From Spirodela intermedia (Eukaryota > Streptophyta > Magnoliopsida > Alismatales > Araceae), in assembly GCA_902729315.2 (NCBI GenBank), contig LR746265.1, positions 255,501 to 319,500 of the forward strand: a stretch of DNA of 64,000 bases, written 5' to 3'. The notes under the pieces were generated by a model that saw nothing but the letters and a program-made list of their open reading frames with translations, was not told where the DNA came from and made no database searches. A program made the translations under genes and the position numbers. Below, one piece after another: positions 54,536 through 64,000 of the stretch (position 1 is its first letter; each line of letters begins with the position of its first letter).

Positions 54536-57489
54536 ATGGCTTCGTTCTGCGCGGCCCCTTCCTCCGCCGCCCTCCTCCACTGTAGTTTCCACGTGGGGAG
54601 GCGGCGTTTGTCATGGAAGGGCTCCGGCGCCGGCAGCGGTCGCCGGAAGGTGGGCGCCGCCACGTCGACCGTGCGAGCAAAGCAGGGGGGGAGCGCGCTG
54701 CAGTATAAGAAGCTCGGGGACTCCGACCTCACCATTAGCGAAATCATGCTTGGAACGGTACGATTTTGCAGCTTGAATTGGAGGAACTCGGGTTTTCGTG
54801 ATGCATCCGTTTTTTTTTTTTCTTGTTCTTTTTGATATACCGGTGACCGAAGTCTGGTTCGTCGGATTTTCTGGATTTATATCTCCGTATTGTGAAATGG
54901 AAGATCTCCTCGACCATCCGTTTCCTCTCTGGTAGACATATCCTGCACTATTCGACGCTCTTTTTTTTTTCTCTCGTGCGTTGCAGTTGATCGATTTTGT
55001 GTGTCCCTCAGATGACATTTGGAGAGCAGAACACGGAGAAGGAGGCCCACGATATGCTTAGCTACGCTTTTGAAAATGGAATCAACTCCATCGACACCTC
55101 AGAGGCTGTAAGTTCGAGCCGTCCACCGTAGCTTCTAGTTTCACCCCGTTACTATTTCCCATAATGTGTGAAACGAGGCCTTTGTTACCTCTAGCTCAGC
55201 TCAATTTCTCTGGGTTGAGCTTCTTCCACGTCCGTCATCAAGTTCTGTTGATTGTGCTTCATTGCCCTTCGTTCCTGCAACTGTCCTTCGTTTATCGGCA
55301 AGGATGTGGGCAACCGTGGCCCTTCAGCTTGTATAAGATGATACCTTCAACGTGCCAAACTCCTGAGATTCCAAGCTAAATGTAGCTGTGTCGACCATAT
55401 CTGCAACCACGAAGGCCATTGACCATAATCTCTTTTGAGTTCAAATCTTTTGGTCGAAATTCTGATGTCTCATTGCCTCGTGGAAGCTTGTCTGTTGAAG
55501 CATAATCATTAGATAGCAAAATGCCGACAGTGAGTAGTTCTCCCAGATATTATAGCCAATGATTCATGCCAAATATCTGCAGTACCCAATTCCAATGAAG
55601 AAAGAGACGCAAGGAAGAACAGATCTCTATATCGGTAGGTGGATGAAGTCCATTCCCCGTGACAAGGTACGAGCAATTCGAATTTCACGCTTGTCTAGAT
55701 TTTATTTTCATCGTCCCTCCGGTTTCCAAAACCACATTAGATTTTATCCATCTTCTTTCTGTTCATGCCGCGTACAGGTTATCTTGGCAACAAAGGTCTG
55801 CGGATACTCAGAGCGAGCGTCCTACTGTCGTGATAATGCCAAAGTGTTGAGAGTCGATGCTGTTAACATTAAAGAGAGTGTAGAGAAGAGCCTCAAGAGG
55901 CTCGACACGGATTACATTGATTTATTGCAAATACACTGGTCAGTATGCTTGCCTGGTCATTTTATTTGGCAAGACTCAATCAAGTCTTACCATTTCATAT
56001 CTTCCCTTCAGACTATATGATCTCATAAATATGCGCCTAGGAAGTAAAAGCATGCTCTCTGATTGATTCGTCTCGCATTATCTTTGAGCCACGAGTTCGT
56101 CTATTTCAATGCCATTCTGCAAGATTCGTCTTTTTTTCATACTTCCCTTGAGCGAAGCAATCTCATCATCAGTGTGACCCCTCTTCTGTTCCAATCTTAT
56201 TTTTTGTTCTTTATCCGGTGGAAAGAAACGGGATCAAGAATATTCATCTCGCATAAACTCGATCGAGTTGAAATTTTCCCTCAGGCCAGATCGTTACGTG
56301 CCATTGTTCGGTGAATTTTCGTACAATGCTTCGAAGTGGAGGGAGAGCATTCCCTTTAATGAGCAACTCAGGGCCTTTCAGGAGCTTATTGCAGAGGGAA
56401 AGGTCAGATTTCATGAACTTGAACCATCGAAAGAACTGTTCTTTCTAAATCTAGTAATCGGATGGCTTACCTTCCTATACCCATCTTGGCCTTCGATTCC
56501 AGGTACGCTACATTGGTGTCTCCAACGAGACTTCGTTTGGGGTGATGGAATTCGTCCATGCTGCCAAGAATGAAGGGCTGCCGAAGATCGTCAGCATTCA
56601 GAACAACTACAACCTGCTTGCTAGGTGCCCATTTGAAGGTACACGGAACCCTCCGGCATCATAAGATTCGACTTCAACTCTACCTCTTAGTTCACGTCGT
56701 GCCATCCTCCCTCCCACTGCTCGCATGGATATAATCCCCCACACCTGCTATTCATCAACAGTTGATCTCGTCGAAGTGTGCCATCCAAAGAACTACAACA
56801 TCGGATTGCTCGCCTACTCCCCACTGGCCGGGGGGACTCTCAGCGGGAAGTATCTGGACATAAACTATGAGGCCACACAGAGGTGCCGACTCAACCTCTT
56901 TCCGGGATATATGGAGAGGTACAACAAATCCTTGGCCAAGGTATGCTCCTCCTCCCTAGTTGACAGGCATTTTTATTAAATATATTTCGGACGACAGCTG
57001 CCTAGTTTTCAATAGATGAGCCGTAGATTGTCTGCTCATCAAAAGTCAAAGCCAGCGGGTACAAGTCAAAATAGGATAAAGTAAACACACTGTAACCTTG
57101 GGCTTATTTCCAAGCCCTGAACCCCTAACTCCTGCTGTCAGGACATCCAGCTCAAGGATGGGGCCGTCTTGAATAAGACGCTTCTTTCTAGCTTAGGGAG
57201 AAAGAATGGCGGATATGGGGCCATCCATGACGAGATGCTTCTATTTCAGGAAACGACTGGCCTGTACTTTCAGCTGGCCAAGGAGCATGGGTTGACCCTC
57301 GTCCAGCTAGCCCTCGGCTTTACCCGAGACAGCCCGCACGTGGCCAGCTCTATCATCGGCGCCACCTCTGTTGGCCAGCTCAAGGAAGACATCGATGCCT
57401 TTCTCTCGTCCCCACGCCCGCTTCCACCCGAGGTTCGTGAGGGCATCGAAGGCATCTTCAAGAGATACAAAGACCCAGCTTTTTTCTGA
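54536..57489 (+). CDS. Plastid-type aldo/keto reductase (At1g04420-like)
   Basis: NADPH-dependent oxidoreductase of the aldo/keto reductase superfamily; physiological substrate unknown. Exons are 54536-54757, 55012-55107, 55583-55666, 55778-55938, 56285-56402, 56503-56638, 56762-56940 and 57250-57489, giving 411 aa, close to the Arabidopsis relative. Residues 1 to about 50 are Ser/Ala/Arg-rich with almost no acids, fitting a chloroplast transit peptide. The barrel starts at YKKLGDSDLTISEIMLGT and MTFGEQNTEKEAHDMLSYA. The catalytic tetrad is D102 (SIDTSEA), Y107 (YPIPM), K140 (LATKVCG) and H187 (LLQIHW). Cofactor-binding elements appear in YIGVSNETSFGV, AYSPLAGGTLSGKYL and SIIGATSVGQLKEDI. The last acceptor is set by homology; an earlier in-frame acceptor exists at 57142. 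The gene is divergent from the globulin gene, with 477 bases between start codons. Confidence 0.92.
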
Positions 57490-57551
57490 GTAAATCCTCT
57501 TTCTGTGGGAGATGCCCACAATTTGCTGGTCCTTGACCTCACAGTTTCACT

Positions 57552-57626
<75 letters not shown>

Positions 57627-57917
57627 AGACACACTCTTTCTTTCTCATAAGGCTTCGTAGGCCATATTATTTGATTCAGTGTCTTGATGTAGTCCGCAAA
57701 CGTAGCATTGCTAGCTAAAAGTAAACGCGGATGGACAATTTCACAGTGAAAGGTAGATTGGGAAGCCTTGGCTATGGATCTCCGGCCGTCAGCAGGAAAG
57801 CTCTCATTCGTCGGCGCCCCCGGGCAGCTGGTTGATTACTTTCTGCGCCCACGTGGGAGAACAAGAGGGTGAGGGAAGGTCAACCATGGCTGTGTTTGAG
57901 GAAAGCTAAGCTTTTAG
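57490..57917. other. Convergent gap with CT/CA microsatellite
   Basis: A 428-base gap between the aldo/keto reductase stop codon and the threonine aldolase stop codon. It contains a compound (CT)n(CA)n microsatellite at 57558-57620. No gene was recognised. Confidence 0.75.
57558..57620. repeat. Compound (CT)n(CA)n microsatellite
   Basis: CT run that switches directly to a CA run in the 3' flank of the aldo/keto reductase gene. Confidence 0.95.
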
Positions 57918-60693
57918 TCATCTGGTCACCTTGATGCTCGCCAATGAATAGTGCACATCGCTCTCGGATATTTGGTGATGAAGAACAAGCCGGACACTGA
58001 ACGGATAAGAACTTGTCAGAGTTCAACTACTATTTTCAGTAAAATGAGTCAACGGGCCCGTCTCTTTTTTCCTTTTATAGCCTGGTTTCGAGGCCCGTTG
58101 ACTCCGCCGGGACTATCCATGGAAAATCGATCCTCTAATATGGATCATTATAGAAATACTGCTAAGGCGATGATCTACACCACGGTAAGAGTGTCGCTTT
58201 CCCAGAGAATTTGAGAGAAAAATCTGAAAGAAAGATCCGAGAGCGAGCGCACCTGGTCGCGCTTGCAGGCATAGCAAGAACCCCATGTTCTTCCAGGACC
58301 TCGCACAGGTTTTCAGGCGACATTTGCAAGCCCTCCATAATATCGAAAAATATCTGCAAGAAGAATATATGGAATGAGATTTCTTCATCTCTTTTCTTTT
58401 TTTATTTTAAAAAAAACGTAGTAATTGAGAAACACGTCGGCGCCATGGGTGGTAGGTTCCCCCACCATGTTCGTCTCCACCGAGGCCACGTCGATCTTCA
58501 ACCCTTTGACCTGACTCAGGCCCTCTGTTGAGAGAGAGATTCGGAGATGACAGCAAACGATCAGAAATCCTCGATTAGTCGCCAGCCGTCGGATGTGATC
58601 AAGATAAAACCTGCGAATAGCTTGGCTCTTCTGTGGTCATCTTCGAGCCTGCCGGCGTGGTCTCTGAGCCCCACAAGAGCCGCAGCGCAGAGGACCCCCA
58701 CCTGCCTCATTCCCCCGCCCAGGGTCTTCCTGAGCCTTCTGGCCTGTGGTCAACGCGGCATATAAATTCCCACTTATAGAAATAATTTTCCTTTCCAAGA
58801 TACCATGACTTATTTATTGATTTACCTTGGAGATGAAGCTTTTGGAGCCGGCGATGACTGACCCAACTGGGGCGCCCAGGCCTTTGGACAAGCAGACCTG
58901 GTTCGAACAGCAAGAACCAGCCACCTTTTGGTCAAAATCTGGGCATCGGGTAATTCATCAAGAATATATCGGGATTCATGAAGAGGAATCTTTCATTCAC
59001 TTTAAATAGAATGAATTGACTTTAACATGATATCGAAAGTCAACGGTGGTTCTCGGCAGAGACTTTGGGCGAAGCACAGTGATCAGGAGAGCATACAGAG
59101 ACAGAATCAGCAGCTTGGACGAGCCTGTGGACGGGGACTCCCAGCGCCTGCAGTTTGATACGGCAACCATTTTATAAGATCAAGGCTTGAAATCGGAAAG
59201 AAGCACTCGCCGCCACAGATGACTTTAGATGAGAGAGAGAGAGCGGGAGAGAGAGAGTGGAGTATACTGCCGGCAATGGGAGACTTACTGCAGAAGCGTT
59301 GAAGATGCGGGCGCCGTCGATATGGAACTTCAGACCATGCTCCTTGGCGATTGCCCCCACCTTGTCTGTGTACTCTGCGCTGAGACATCTCCCTCCCGAG
59401 CTGCAATGGCGTCAAGAACCAGGACAAGGAGGAGAGCGGAGCACCAGAGCACTTTCTTAATATAGGAACCGTTCGCAACATGCCGGTAAGCCGAGTAAGA
59501 AGATTTCTGAGAGAACGACGAGGAAGAAGAACCCCTACATTTCAGATTCCAAGGGGATAAGAAGAAGACGAAACCAGGGGAGGGCCACATCACATTCATG
59601 TCCTCTGGGTTGAATGAAACGCTCGGTGGAATGCTCCAAGCATTGTTTCATCGATAAGCGGGCGGACATTTTCTTCATCCCATCGAAGCAGAGAAAAATA
59701 AAAAATGCGATGCAGACAACGTCTTGGAGCTCACCTCGTAAATCTCTCTCTCTCTCTCTCGCTCTCGCTCTCTCTCTCTCTCTTTCTATATATATATATA
59801 TATATATATTATTATATATATATATATATATATATCTATCTAAGACTATCTGGGTAAGAGTCTGCGATAGGAATTCGACATTTAAAAACCTGGGGAAGGC
59901 TGAAATATTTCCTGTCTTATATATCTGTCCTTATATATATTATATATGAAGAGAGAGATAGAGAGCGAGAGAGAGAGAGATGGGCGAGGTCTAGGGTGTT
60001 GAAATCCGCGGCCGAGCTGGGTCTCTCAGAAGCCGGCGGCCAGACAGCCTTCACGGGGAGCTCGGAAAACCGAAGAGGACGAAATCGATGGAGGAAGGCT
60101 AGGGAACGATGCAGGAAAAAGGATCGAAATCCGAAGGAGATGGAGAAAACAGCGGCCGAATGAGCTCGACTTCAGCTGTTGCAACAGGAGCACTGAAGAG
60201 CGGAAGGCGCCTGGAGAGAATAAACCAGGAGGGGACGAAGTGGTGCTCACTTGGCATGCGTGTTCTCCAAGCAGATGAGCCTGGTTGTCGGGTAGTAGAG
60301 CTCCTCATCCGGGTGCCTAATGGCGGCCCTAATCAGGGCCAGGTCCATCGTTCCATCGGGGTTGTTCTTCACCGTCTTCGCATGCACGCCGCCGATGGTG
60401 GAGATTCCCCCGTTCTCGTAGACGTGTATGTGGGAGTTGTCCCCGAGGATGGCCTCGCTCCCCCGAACCTCGCAGTGGACGAGCACCGAGATGAGGTTTC
60501 CCATGGTGCCGGAGGGGACGAAGAGAGCGGCCTCCTTTCCCGTCATCCTCGCCATCTCCTCCTCTAGCCGCCGCGCTGTGGGGTCGGAACCTAGGACGTC
60601 GTCGTCAACCTCTGCACCGGCCATGGCCCCCCTCATCGCCTCGCTGGGCTTCGTCACCGTGTCAGACCTGAGGTCCACCGTCCTCCTCACCAT
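57918..60693 (-). CDS. THA: L-threonine aldolase (low-specificity, PLP-dependent)
   Basis: PLP enzyme that cleaves L-threonine (and allo-threonine) to glycine and acetaldehyde; cytosolic amino-acid metabolism. Exons in transcript order are 60251-60693, 59289-59400, 59097-59147, 58826-58897, 58611-58743, 58466-58524, 58253-58353 and 57918-57996. All phases close to give 349 aa (Arabidopsis THA1 is about 358). Motifs: [63 protein letters not shown], the PLP lysine K207 in [31 protein letters not shown], and C-terminal [18 protein letters not shown]. The start is [11 protein letters not shown] as in the family; in-frame sequence upstream lacks similarity. THA1 versus THA2 cannot be decided by eye. 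Introns carry GA and TA microsatellites. Confidence 0.92.
59743..59836. repeat. (CT)n and (TA)n microsatellites in the first THA intron
   Basis: CT run at about 59743-59783 followed by an interrupted TA run to about 59836, within the 850-base intron between the first two coding exons. Confidence 0.9.
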
Positions 60694-60975
60694 CCCTCCT
60701 CCCCTCTTTCCTCCCCTCCCCTCCAAGATTATCCGACTCTCCGACGGATCGGCTGCTCGAGATCTCCCCTTCCTGGTCAAATGCAGCATCCAAAATCTCA
60801 ACTCAGGGGGGGCATCCGGCTTCATGGAGGCCATTATTCTCTATCAAATAAGAGAGAAGGAACAGGAGCCTCACCTTCGAAGTTCTGATCTCCCCCGCGG
60901 TCTTCCTCGCCGCGCCTGCTCTCTCTTCTGCAACGATCTCCAGACCGGCTCCTCCCTATATAACACAAGAGACAG

Positions 60976-60978
<3 letters not shown>

Positions 60979-61018
<40 letters not shown>
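60979..61018. repeat. (GA)n microsatellite upstream of THA
   Basis: About 40 bases of GA repeat some 290 bases upstream of the threonine aldolase start codon. Confidence 0.95.
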
Positions 61019-61021
<3 letters not shown>

Positions 61022-61384
61022 GAGAGGAGAATGTCAAGAATTCACAAGCAGAAGGACGGGGAAAGGACAAAGAGAAGGGCGGAGGAAGGAAGAAGAGGGG
61101 AGCCGCCTCTTGGTAGTGGAAGACTAACGCCACGAGGCGAGGGATAATGAATACAAGCGTCACCCTTGAACGGCAAGGACCGAGCTAATGGGTGTCCCCT
61201 ATCGACCCTAACCTTAGATTTCCAATCCCGCATCTGCGATGCGTGGGTGGTGACTTGGCCTCCTCACCGCCTCCCCATCCGCAGTCTCTCTCTCCCTCTC
61301 TCGCCCACGCAGCTTCTGTGAATGAGAAAGAATGGTCGCTATCCCAGAGGAAAAGAGAGAAATGGACACGTTGCTGCATCTCCG

Positions 61385-61640
61385 TCTCTTCTGATTCAGT
61401 TCCTCATCTCCGTGCCAAGCCCCCCGCCCCAACCCCCTTCTCTCTCTCCTCTCTCACTTTTGTTCTTTTCTCATGGCGTCACGTTCCTGAAACTCCATCT
61501 GAGCTCCATCTGCTGATTCGGCATCTCGTCTCCATGCCAATCTCCCCAACGCCCGTCTCACTCTCCTCTCTCTCTTCTCTCTCTCTCTCTCTCTCTCATT
61601 GGTTCTTTTCTCATGGCGGGCACGTTGCTGTGACCTCTGG
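61385..61640. repeat. Imperfect tandem duplication, period about 125 bp
   Basis: Two neighbouring copies each contain a ctgattc...tctcc.tgccaa block, a pyrimidine tract and ggttcttttctcatggcg or a close variant, ending near cacgttcctg / cacgttgctg. The second copy has a longer CT run. Confidence 0.65.
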
Positions 61641-63485
61641 CAATTCTTCTCTCTCTCTCTCTCCTCTCTTCCATTCCGGATTGAAGCCGTGGAGCCGGAG
61701 TTTGAACTTTGAACCGGCTAATAGAAAGCGGACCGCGGAGACCGATGCTCCCCAGTCCAGTCACACGTCATCGACCCTTTCTCGGGTGAGTTGGCATGGA
61801 GACAGGTCAGCGCACCGTCAAAACAGTAGGATATCGGAAAACAATACTATCCTCTCTGAAGATATTTCACAAATGAAAATATTATTGAGGATTTCTAGAT
61901 AAAAACGTCTCCTTTCTCCCGCCACTTCCGACACAACTTTGTCCTTTAACGCGCCCCGCCCGTATGTCGGAATCTATCCCAGATATGCATCGGATTCTTC
62001 AACGTCCACGTGTTCTTCCGTGGGGCCCACTGCCGCAAGAGCATCAAATGCCCCCTACTACGTTATCTATGTTATCATAATCCCCCTCAAATATGGAAAC
62101 TCCGTGGGGCCGAGTTTTGGCCGGAGATTAGGGGAGGGGGCACGAAGTTGGGGGGGGGGGGCGGAGAATTTTTATTAAGAAGATCCCACGGTCATTCCGA
62201 TGCGAGCTCTGCAGGTTTTTCCCTTGGTTTGTTAAAATGTAGTAGATGTAATTGAGATCTCTCGAAGTTCTTCTAATAATTGATTGAGATATAGAGATTA
62301 AGTTGTTAACTAAGAGAAAGTGTATCAAGATAACATTATTGATGGGATGGATCGAACTCTGATGGAATTCTAGTCAACGGTAGCAATGGGTTCAGCAAGT
62401 TGCTTCTGAGCCCAAAGAATAATAAACAGCAAGATAGAATCTTGATGTTCATTTTCCTTGCTAATTATTCATCTTATAATCACCCTATGTTGCTGTGAGT
62501 ACATCAACATGATGAAGGCAACATCTCGAATAGCTAGGTAATACTCAAAAAACTATTGAGCATACGCACACAGGAGCACTATACACAGTGGGTTGGTGCA
62601 CGATGACGGGGTGAAACCATTTGTGATTCTGAGCTAGACTGGTTGGGCCGTTTGGGACCCCTAATTATCATGCATCTAGCTGTTCATGTTCTTCTAAAAG
62701 AGAGGGTATATTTGCTGAGAATTACGAACACTATCGCTGGAATGTGCCACAATGAGCTCTCGTCGATCAGTGCTAGAATTCGTTGATGTGTCATATGACT
62801 GATTCTTGCTCTTCGTACATTACGTAGTCGTCTTCGCCATTAATGGGAGCTCAGGGAGGAAGAGAAGATGCCAGCAATGGAGACTGTGTTTTACCTGGAT
62901 TCTCCACTGTTAGAAAGACCTGTTCTACTATTCTTCTCCGCTTGCTGTCGAAGCTTGCTGTCGAAGATATTTACCTAATGGTCATGGAAGGAGAGATCCT
63001 TGTCCTCCAACCGATCTGGAAAACTTCGGGCCAGAACAGTGTTCGGTGACCTGTATGACCTTCCGTCATCCTGAATGGAACGGTAGAGAGGGAGAAGGAT
63101 CTCTCACGGAGGGGAGGGGAGGGGAGGCAGCTCTTTGGCGATAGAGGTGGAAGAAGCAGCACGCCTAAACTTGGTTTTAAGGGGATCATGGCGTGGTTCA
63201 TGTGGATGAGTATGAGATGCCTATTGAAGGGGAAAAGGACAAGGAAATGGAAAAGGAGTGTTCGCTAGGGCAACTTGGTGAGGGAAAGGTGGCAGCATTC
63301 ATTGCCCAAGGAAGGGTTATTCTCGCCAGTAATGTTTTTCCTCCCTTGGCTCCAAGGCTTTTACCTGTCACACTCACCCAACACCCTTCTCCATCGTTCT
63401 CAAAAGCCGTCAATTCGGCCTTCTACGCTCAGTGTCGCCACAGAAGCCCCCCCCTCGCCCGCCTTCTTTTCCGGCCAGACACATC

Positions 63486-63494
63486 AAACCCTAA
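63486..63494 (+). promoter_or_regulatory. Telo-box upstream of the ALOG gene
   Basis: AAACCCTAA 256 bases before the start codon. Telo-boxes together with GAGA motifs are known Polycomb recruitment elements in plants, but are also common in ordinary promoters. Confidence 0.45.
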
Positions 63495-63749
63495 ATGATG
63501 CACAAGAAGGAAACCATGAAATCCAGCGGGATCTACCTAGAACACTAGGTTGCTCATCCTCCGATCTATCTATCTCCCTCTTGCTCTTCCTGTTATCCGT
63601 TCTCTCTCATTCGCCCTCTCCCTCAATCTCTTCCCTGATCAAAGCTTTTCCAAAAGTTTGGTCTTCTGGGGGAAGGTCCGCATCGGACGGGAGGTCGTTA
63701 TCTATATTGATCATCACCACATCAAAAGGTCTCAGAAGGTGGAAAGGAA

Positions 63750-64000
63750 ATGGATGCTACTGCAGACAGCCCAGCTTCGGATGCAACCCCCAATGCTCCG
63801 GTGTGGGTGAGCGGATGTGCCGCGGGAGGGCTCTCCTCCTCTTCTTCATCCTCCTCCTCCTCCTTGTCCTCCACCTCCATGCCATCGTTGAGCCGATACG
63901 AGTCGCAGAAGCGCCGAGACTGGAACACCTTCGGCCAGTACCTGAGGAATCACCGGCCGCCGCTGTCTCTTTCGCGGTGCAGCGGCGCGCACGTGCTGGA
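63750..64000 (+). CDS. ALOG domain protein (LSH/G1 family), 5' part
   Basis: Plant-specific nuclear DNA-binding protein of the LIGHT-SENSITIVE SHORT HYPOCOTYL/G1 family, acting in organ boundaries, meristems and light-dependent growth. Only about 83 codons are in the window. Residues 1-47 are low-complexity, with a ten-serine run at 29-38. The ALOG domain starts at about residue 48 ([21 protein letters not shown], then [16 protein letters not shown]), which is almost invariant in the family. The start is the first ATG in frame with the domain, and such a Ser/Ala-rich N-terminus is usual. Truncated by the window edge, so the zinc-ribbon insert and nuclear signal are not visible. The exact LSH member is not determinable. 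Confidence 0.92.
   Translation, partial: MDATADSPASDATPNAPVWVSGCAAGGLSSSSSSSSSSLSSTSMPSLSRYESQKRRDWNTFGQYLRNHRPPLSLSRCSGAHVL

Larger units (their letters stand above)
60694..63749. other. Divergent intergenic region between THA and the ALOG gene
   Basis: Shared upstream region of two divergent genes. It contains a GA microsatellite (60979-61018) in the likely THA leader/promoter, an imperfect tandem duplication (61385-61640), a G-run near 62149-62160, and a telo-box at 63486-63494. The part at 62.2-63.5 kb has no recognisable coding exon, so I cannot exclude leader exons of the ALOG gene there. Confidence 0.6.

Noticed and set aside
58113-58200. Candidate last exon of threonine aldolase ([12 protein letters not shown]...)
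   Set aside because: It resembles the C-terminus only weakly and cannot be joined in phase. The exon at 57918-57996 joins in phase and encodes [15 protein letters not shown].
60694-60834. N-terminal extension of threonine aldolase starting MASMKPD
   Set aside because: No similarity to the family, which starts at the VDLRSDT segment; probably leader sequence.

Overview
The window is nuclear DNA of a flowering plant. Genes are split by short GT-AG introns, intergenic DNA is AT-rich and full of (GA/CT)n microsatellites, and LTR retrotransposons are present. Many exons are very GC-rich (the PPR gene, the SAUR gene, the 11S globulin exons, the PPCK first exon) while neighbouring genes are not. 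That split in GC content is typical of monocots, so a monocot is the best guess; species and chromosome cannot be told from sequence alone. No prokaryotic, viral or organellar segment was seen.

Layout, left to right. 1-3693 (+): 3' part of a cryptochrome 2 gene, whose first exon lies outside the window. 6645-7832 (+): PEP carboxylase kinase. 12227-14719 (+): intronless DYW-class PPR protein. 15143-21606 (-): ten-coding-exon JmjC histone demethylase of the JMJ14/15/18 group, with an upstream leader. 24462-24824 (+): SAUR protein. 26019-29143 (+): ROOT UVB SENSITIVE 2. 32806-33749 (+): R2R3-MYB. 34731-41410 (-): decayed Ty3/gypsy element with a Ty1/copia element nested in its reverse transcriptase. 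41714-42880 (-): RMD5/GID2-type CTLH E3 ligase, probably with a long intron in its leader reaching about 47.7 kb. 48266-51444 (+): splicing factor SLU7. 52378-54058 (-): 11S legumin-type seed globulin. 54536-57489 (+): plastid-type aldo/keto reductase. 57918-60693 (-): threonine aldolase. 63750 to the window end (+): 5' part of an ALOG/LSH gene.

Exon models were built by joining canonical splice sites so that phase is kept and the product matches the known family. All multi-exon models close in frame. RUS2 (431 aa), SLU7 (540 aa), RMD5 (388 aa), the aldo/keto reductase (411 aa) and threonine aldolase (349 aa) have lengths close to those of their Arabidopsis relatives. The genes do not form a pathway. 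Several are light- or nutrient-linked (CRY2, RUS2, PPCK, SAUR, ALOG), but their proximity looks like ordinary plant gene order.

No clearly new biological system was found. The observations most worth checking are: a 350-bp pure GA tract in the MYB promoter plus a second one in its first intron; an in-frame, stop-free PPCK intron encoding a hydrophobic insert; a GC-AG intron in the globulin gene; a second in-frame acceptor in the aldo/keto reductase; an inverted pair of unrecognised terminal-exon-like fragments at 44.0-44.45 kb; and a 100-145 bp direct repeat flanking the gypsy element, too long to be a target-site duplication.
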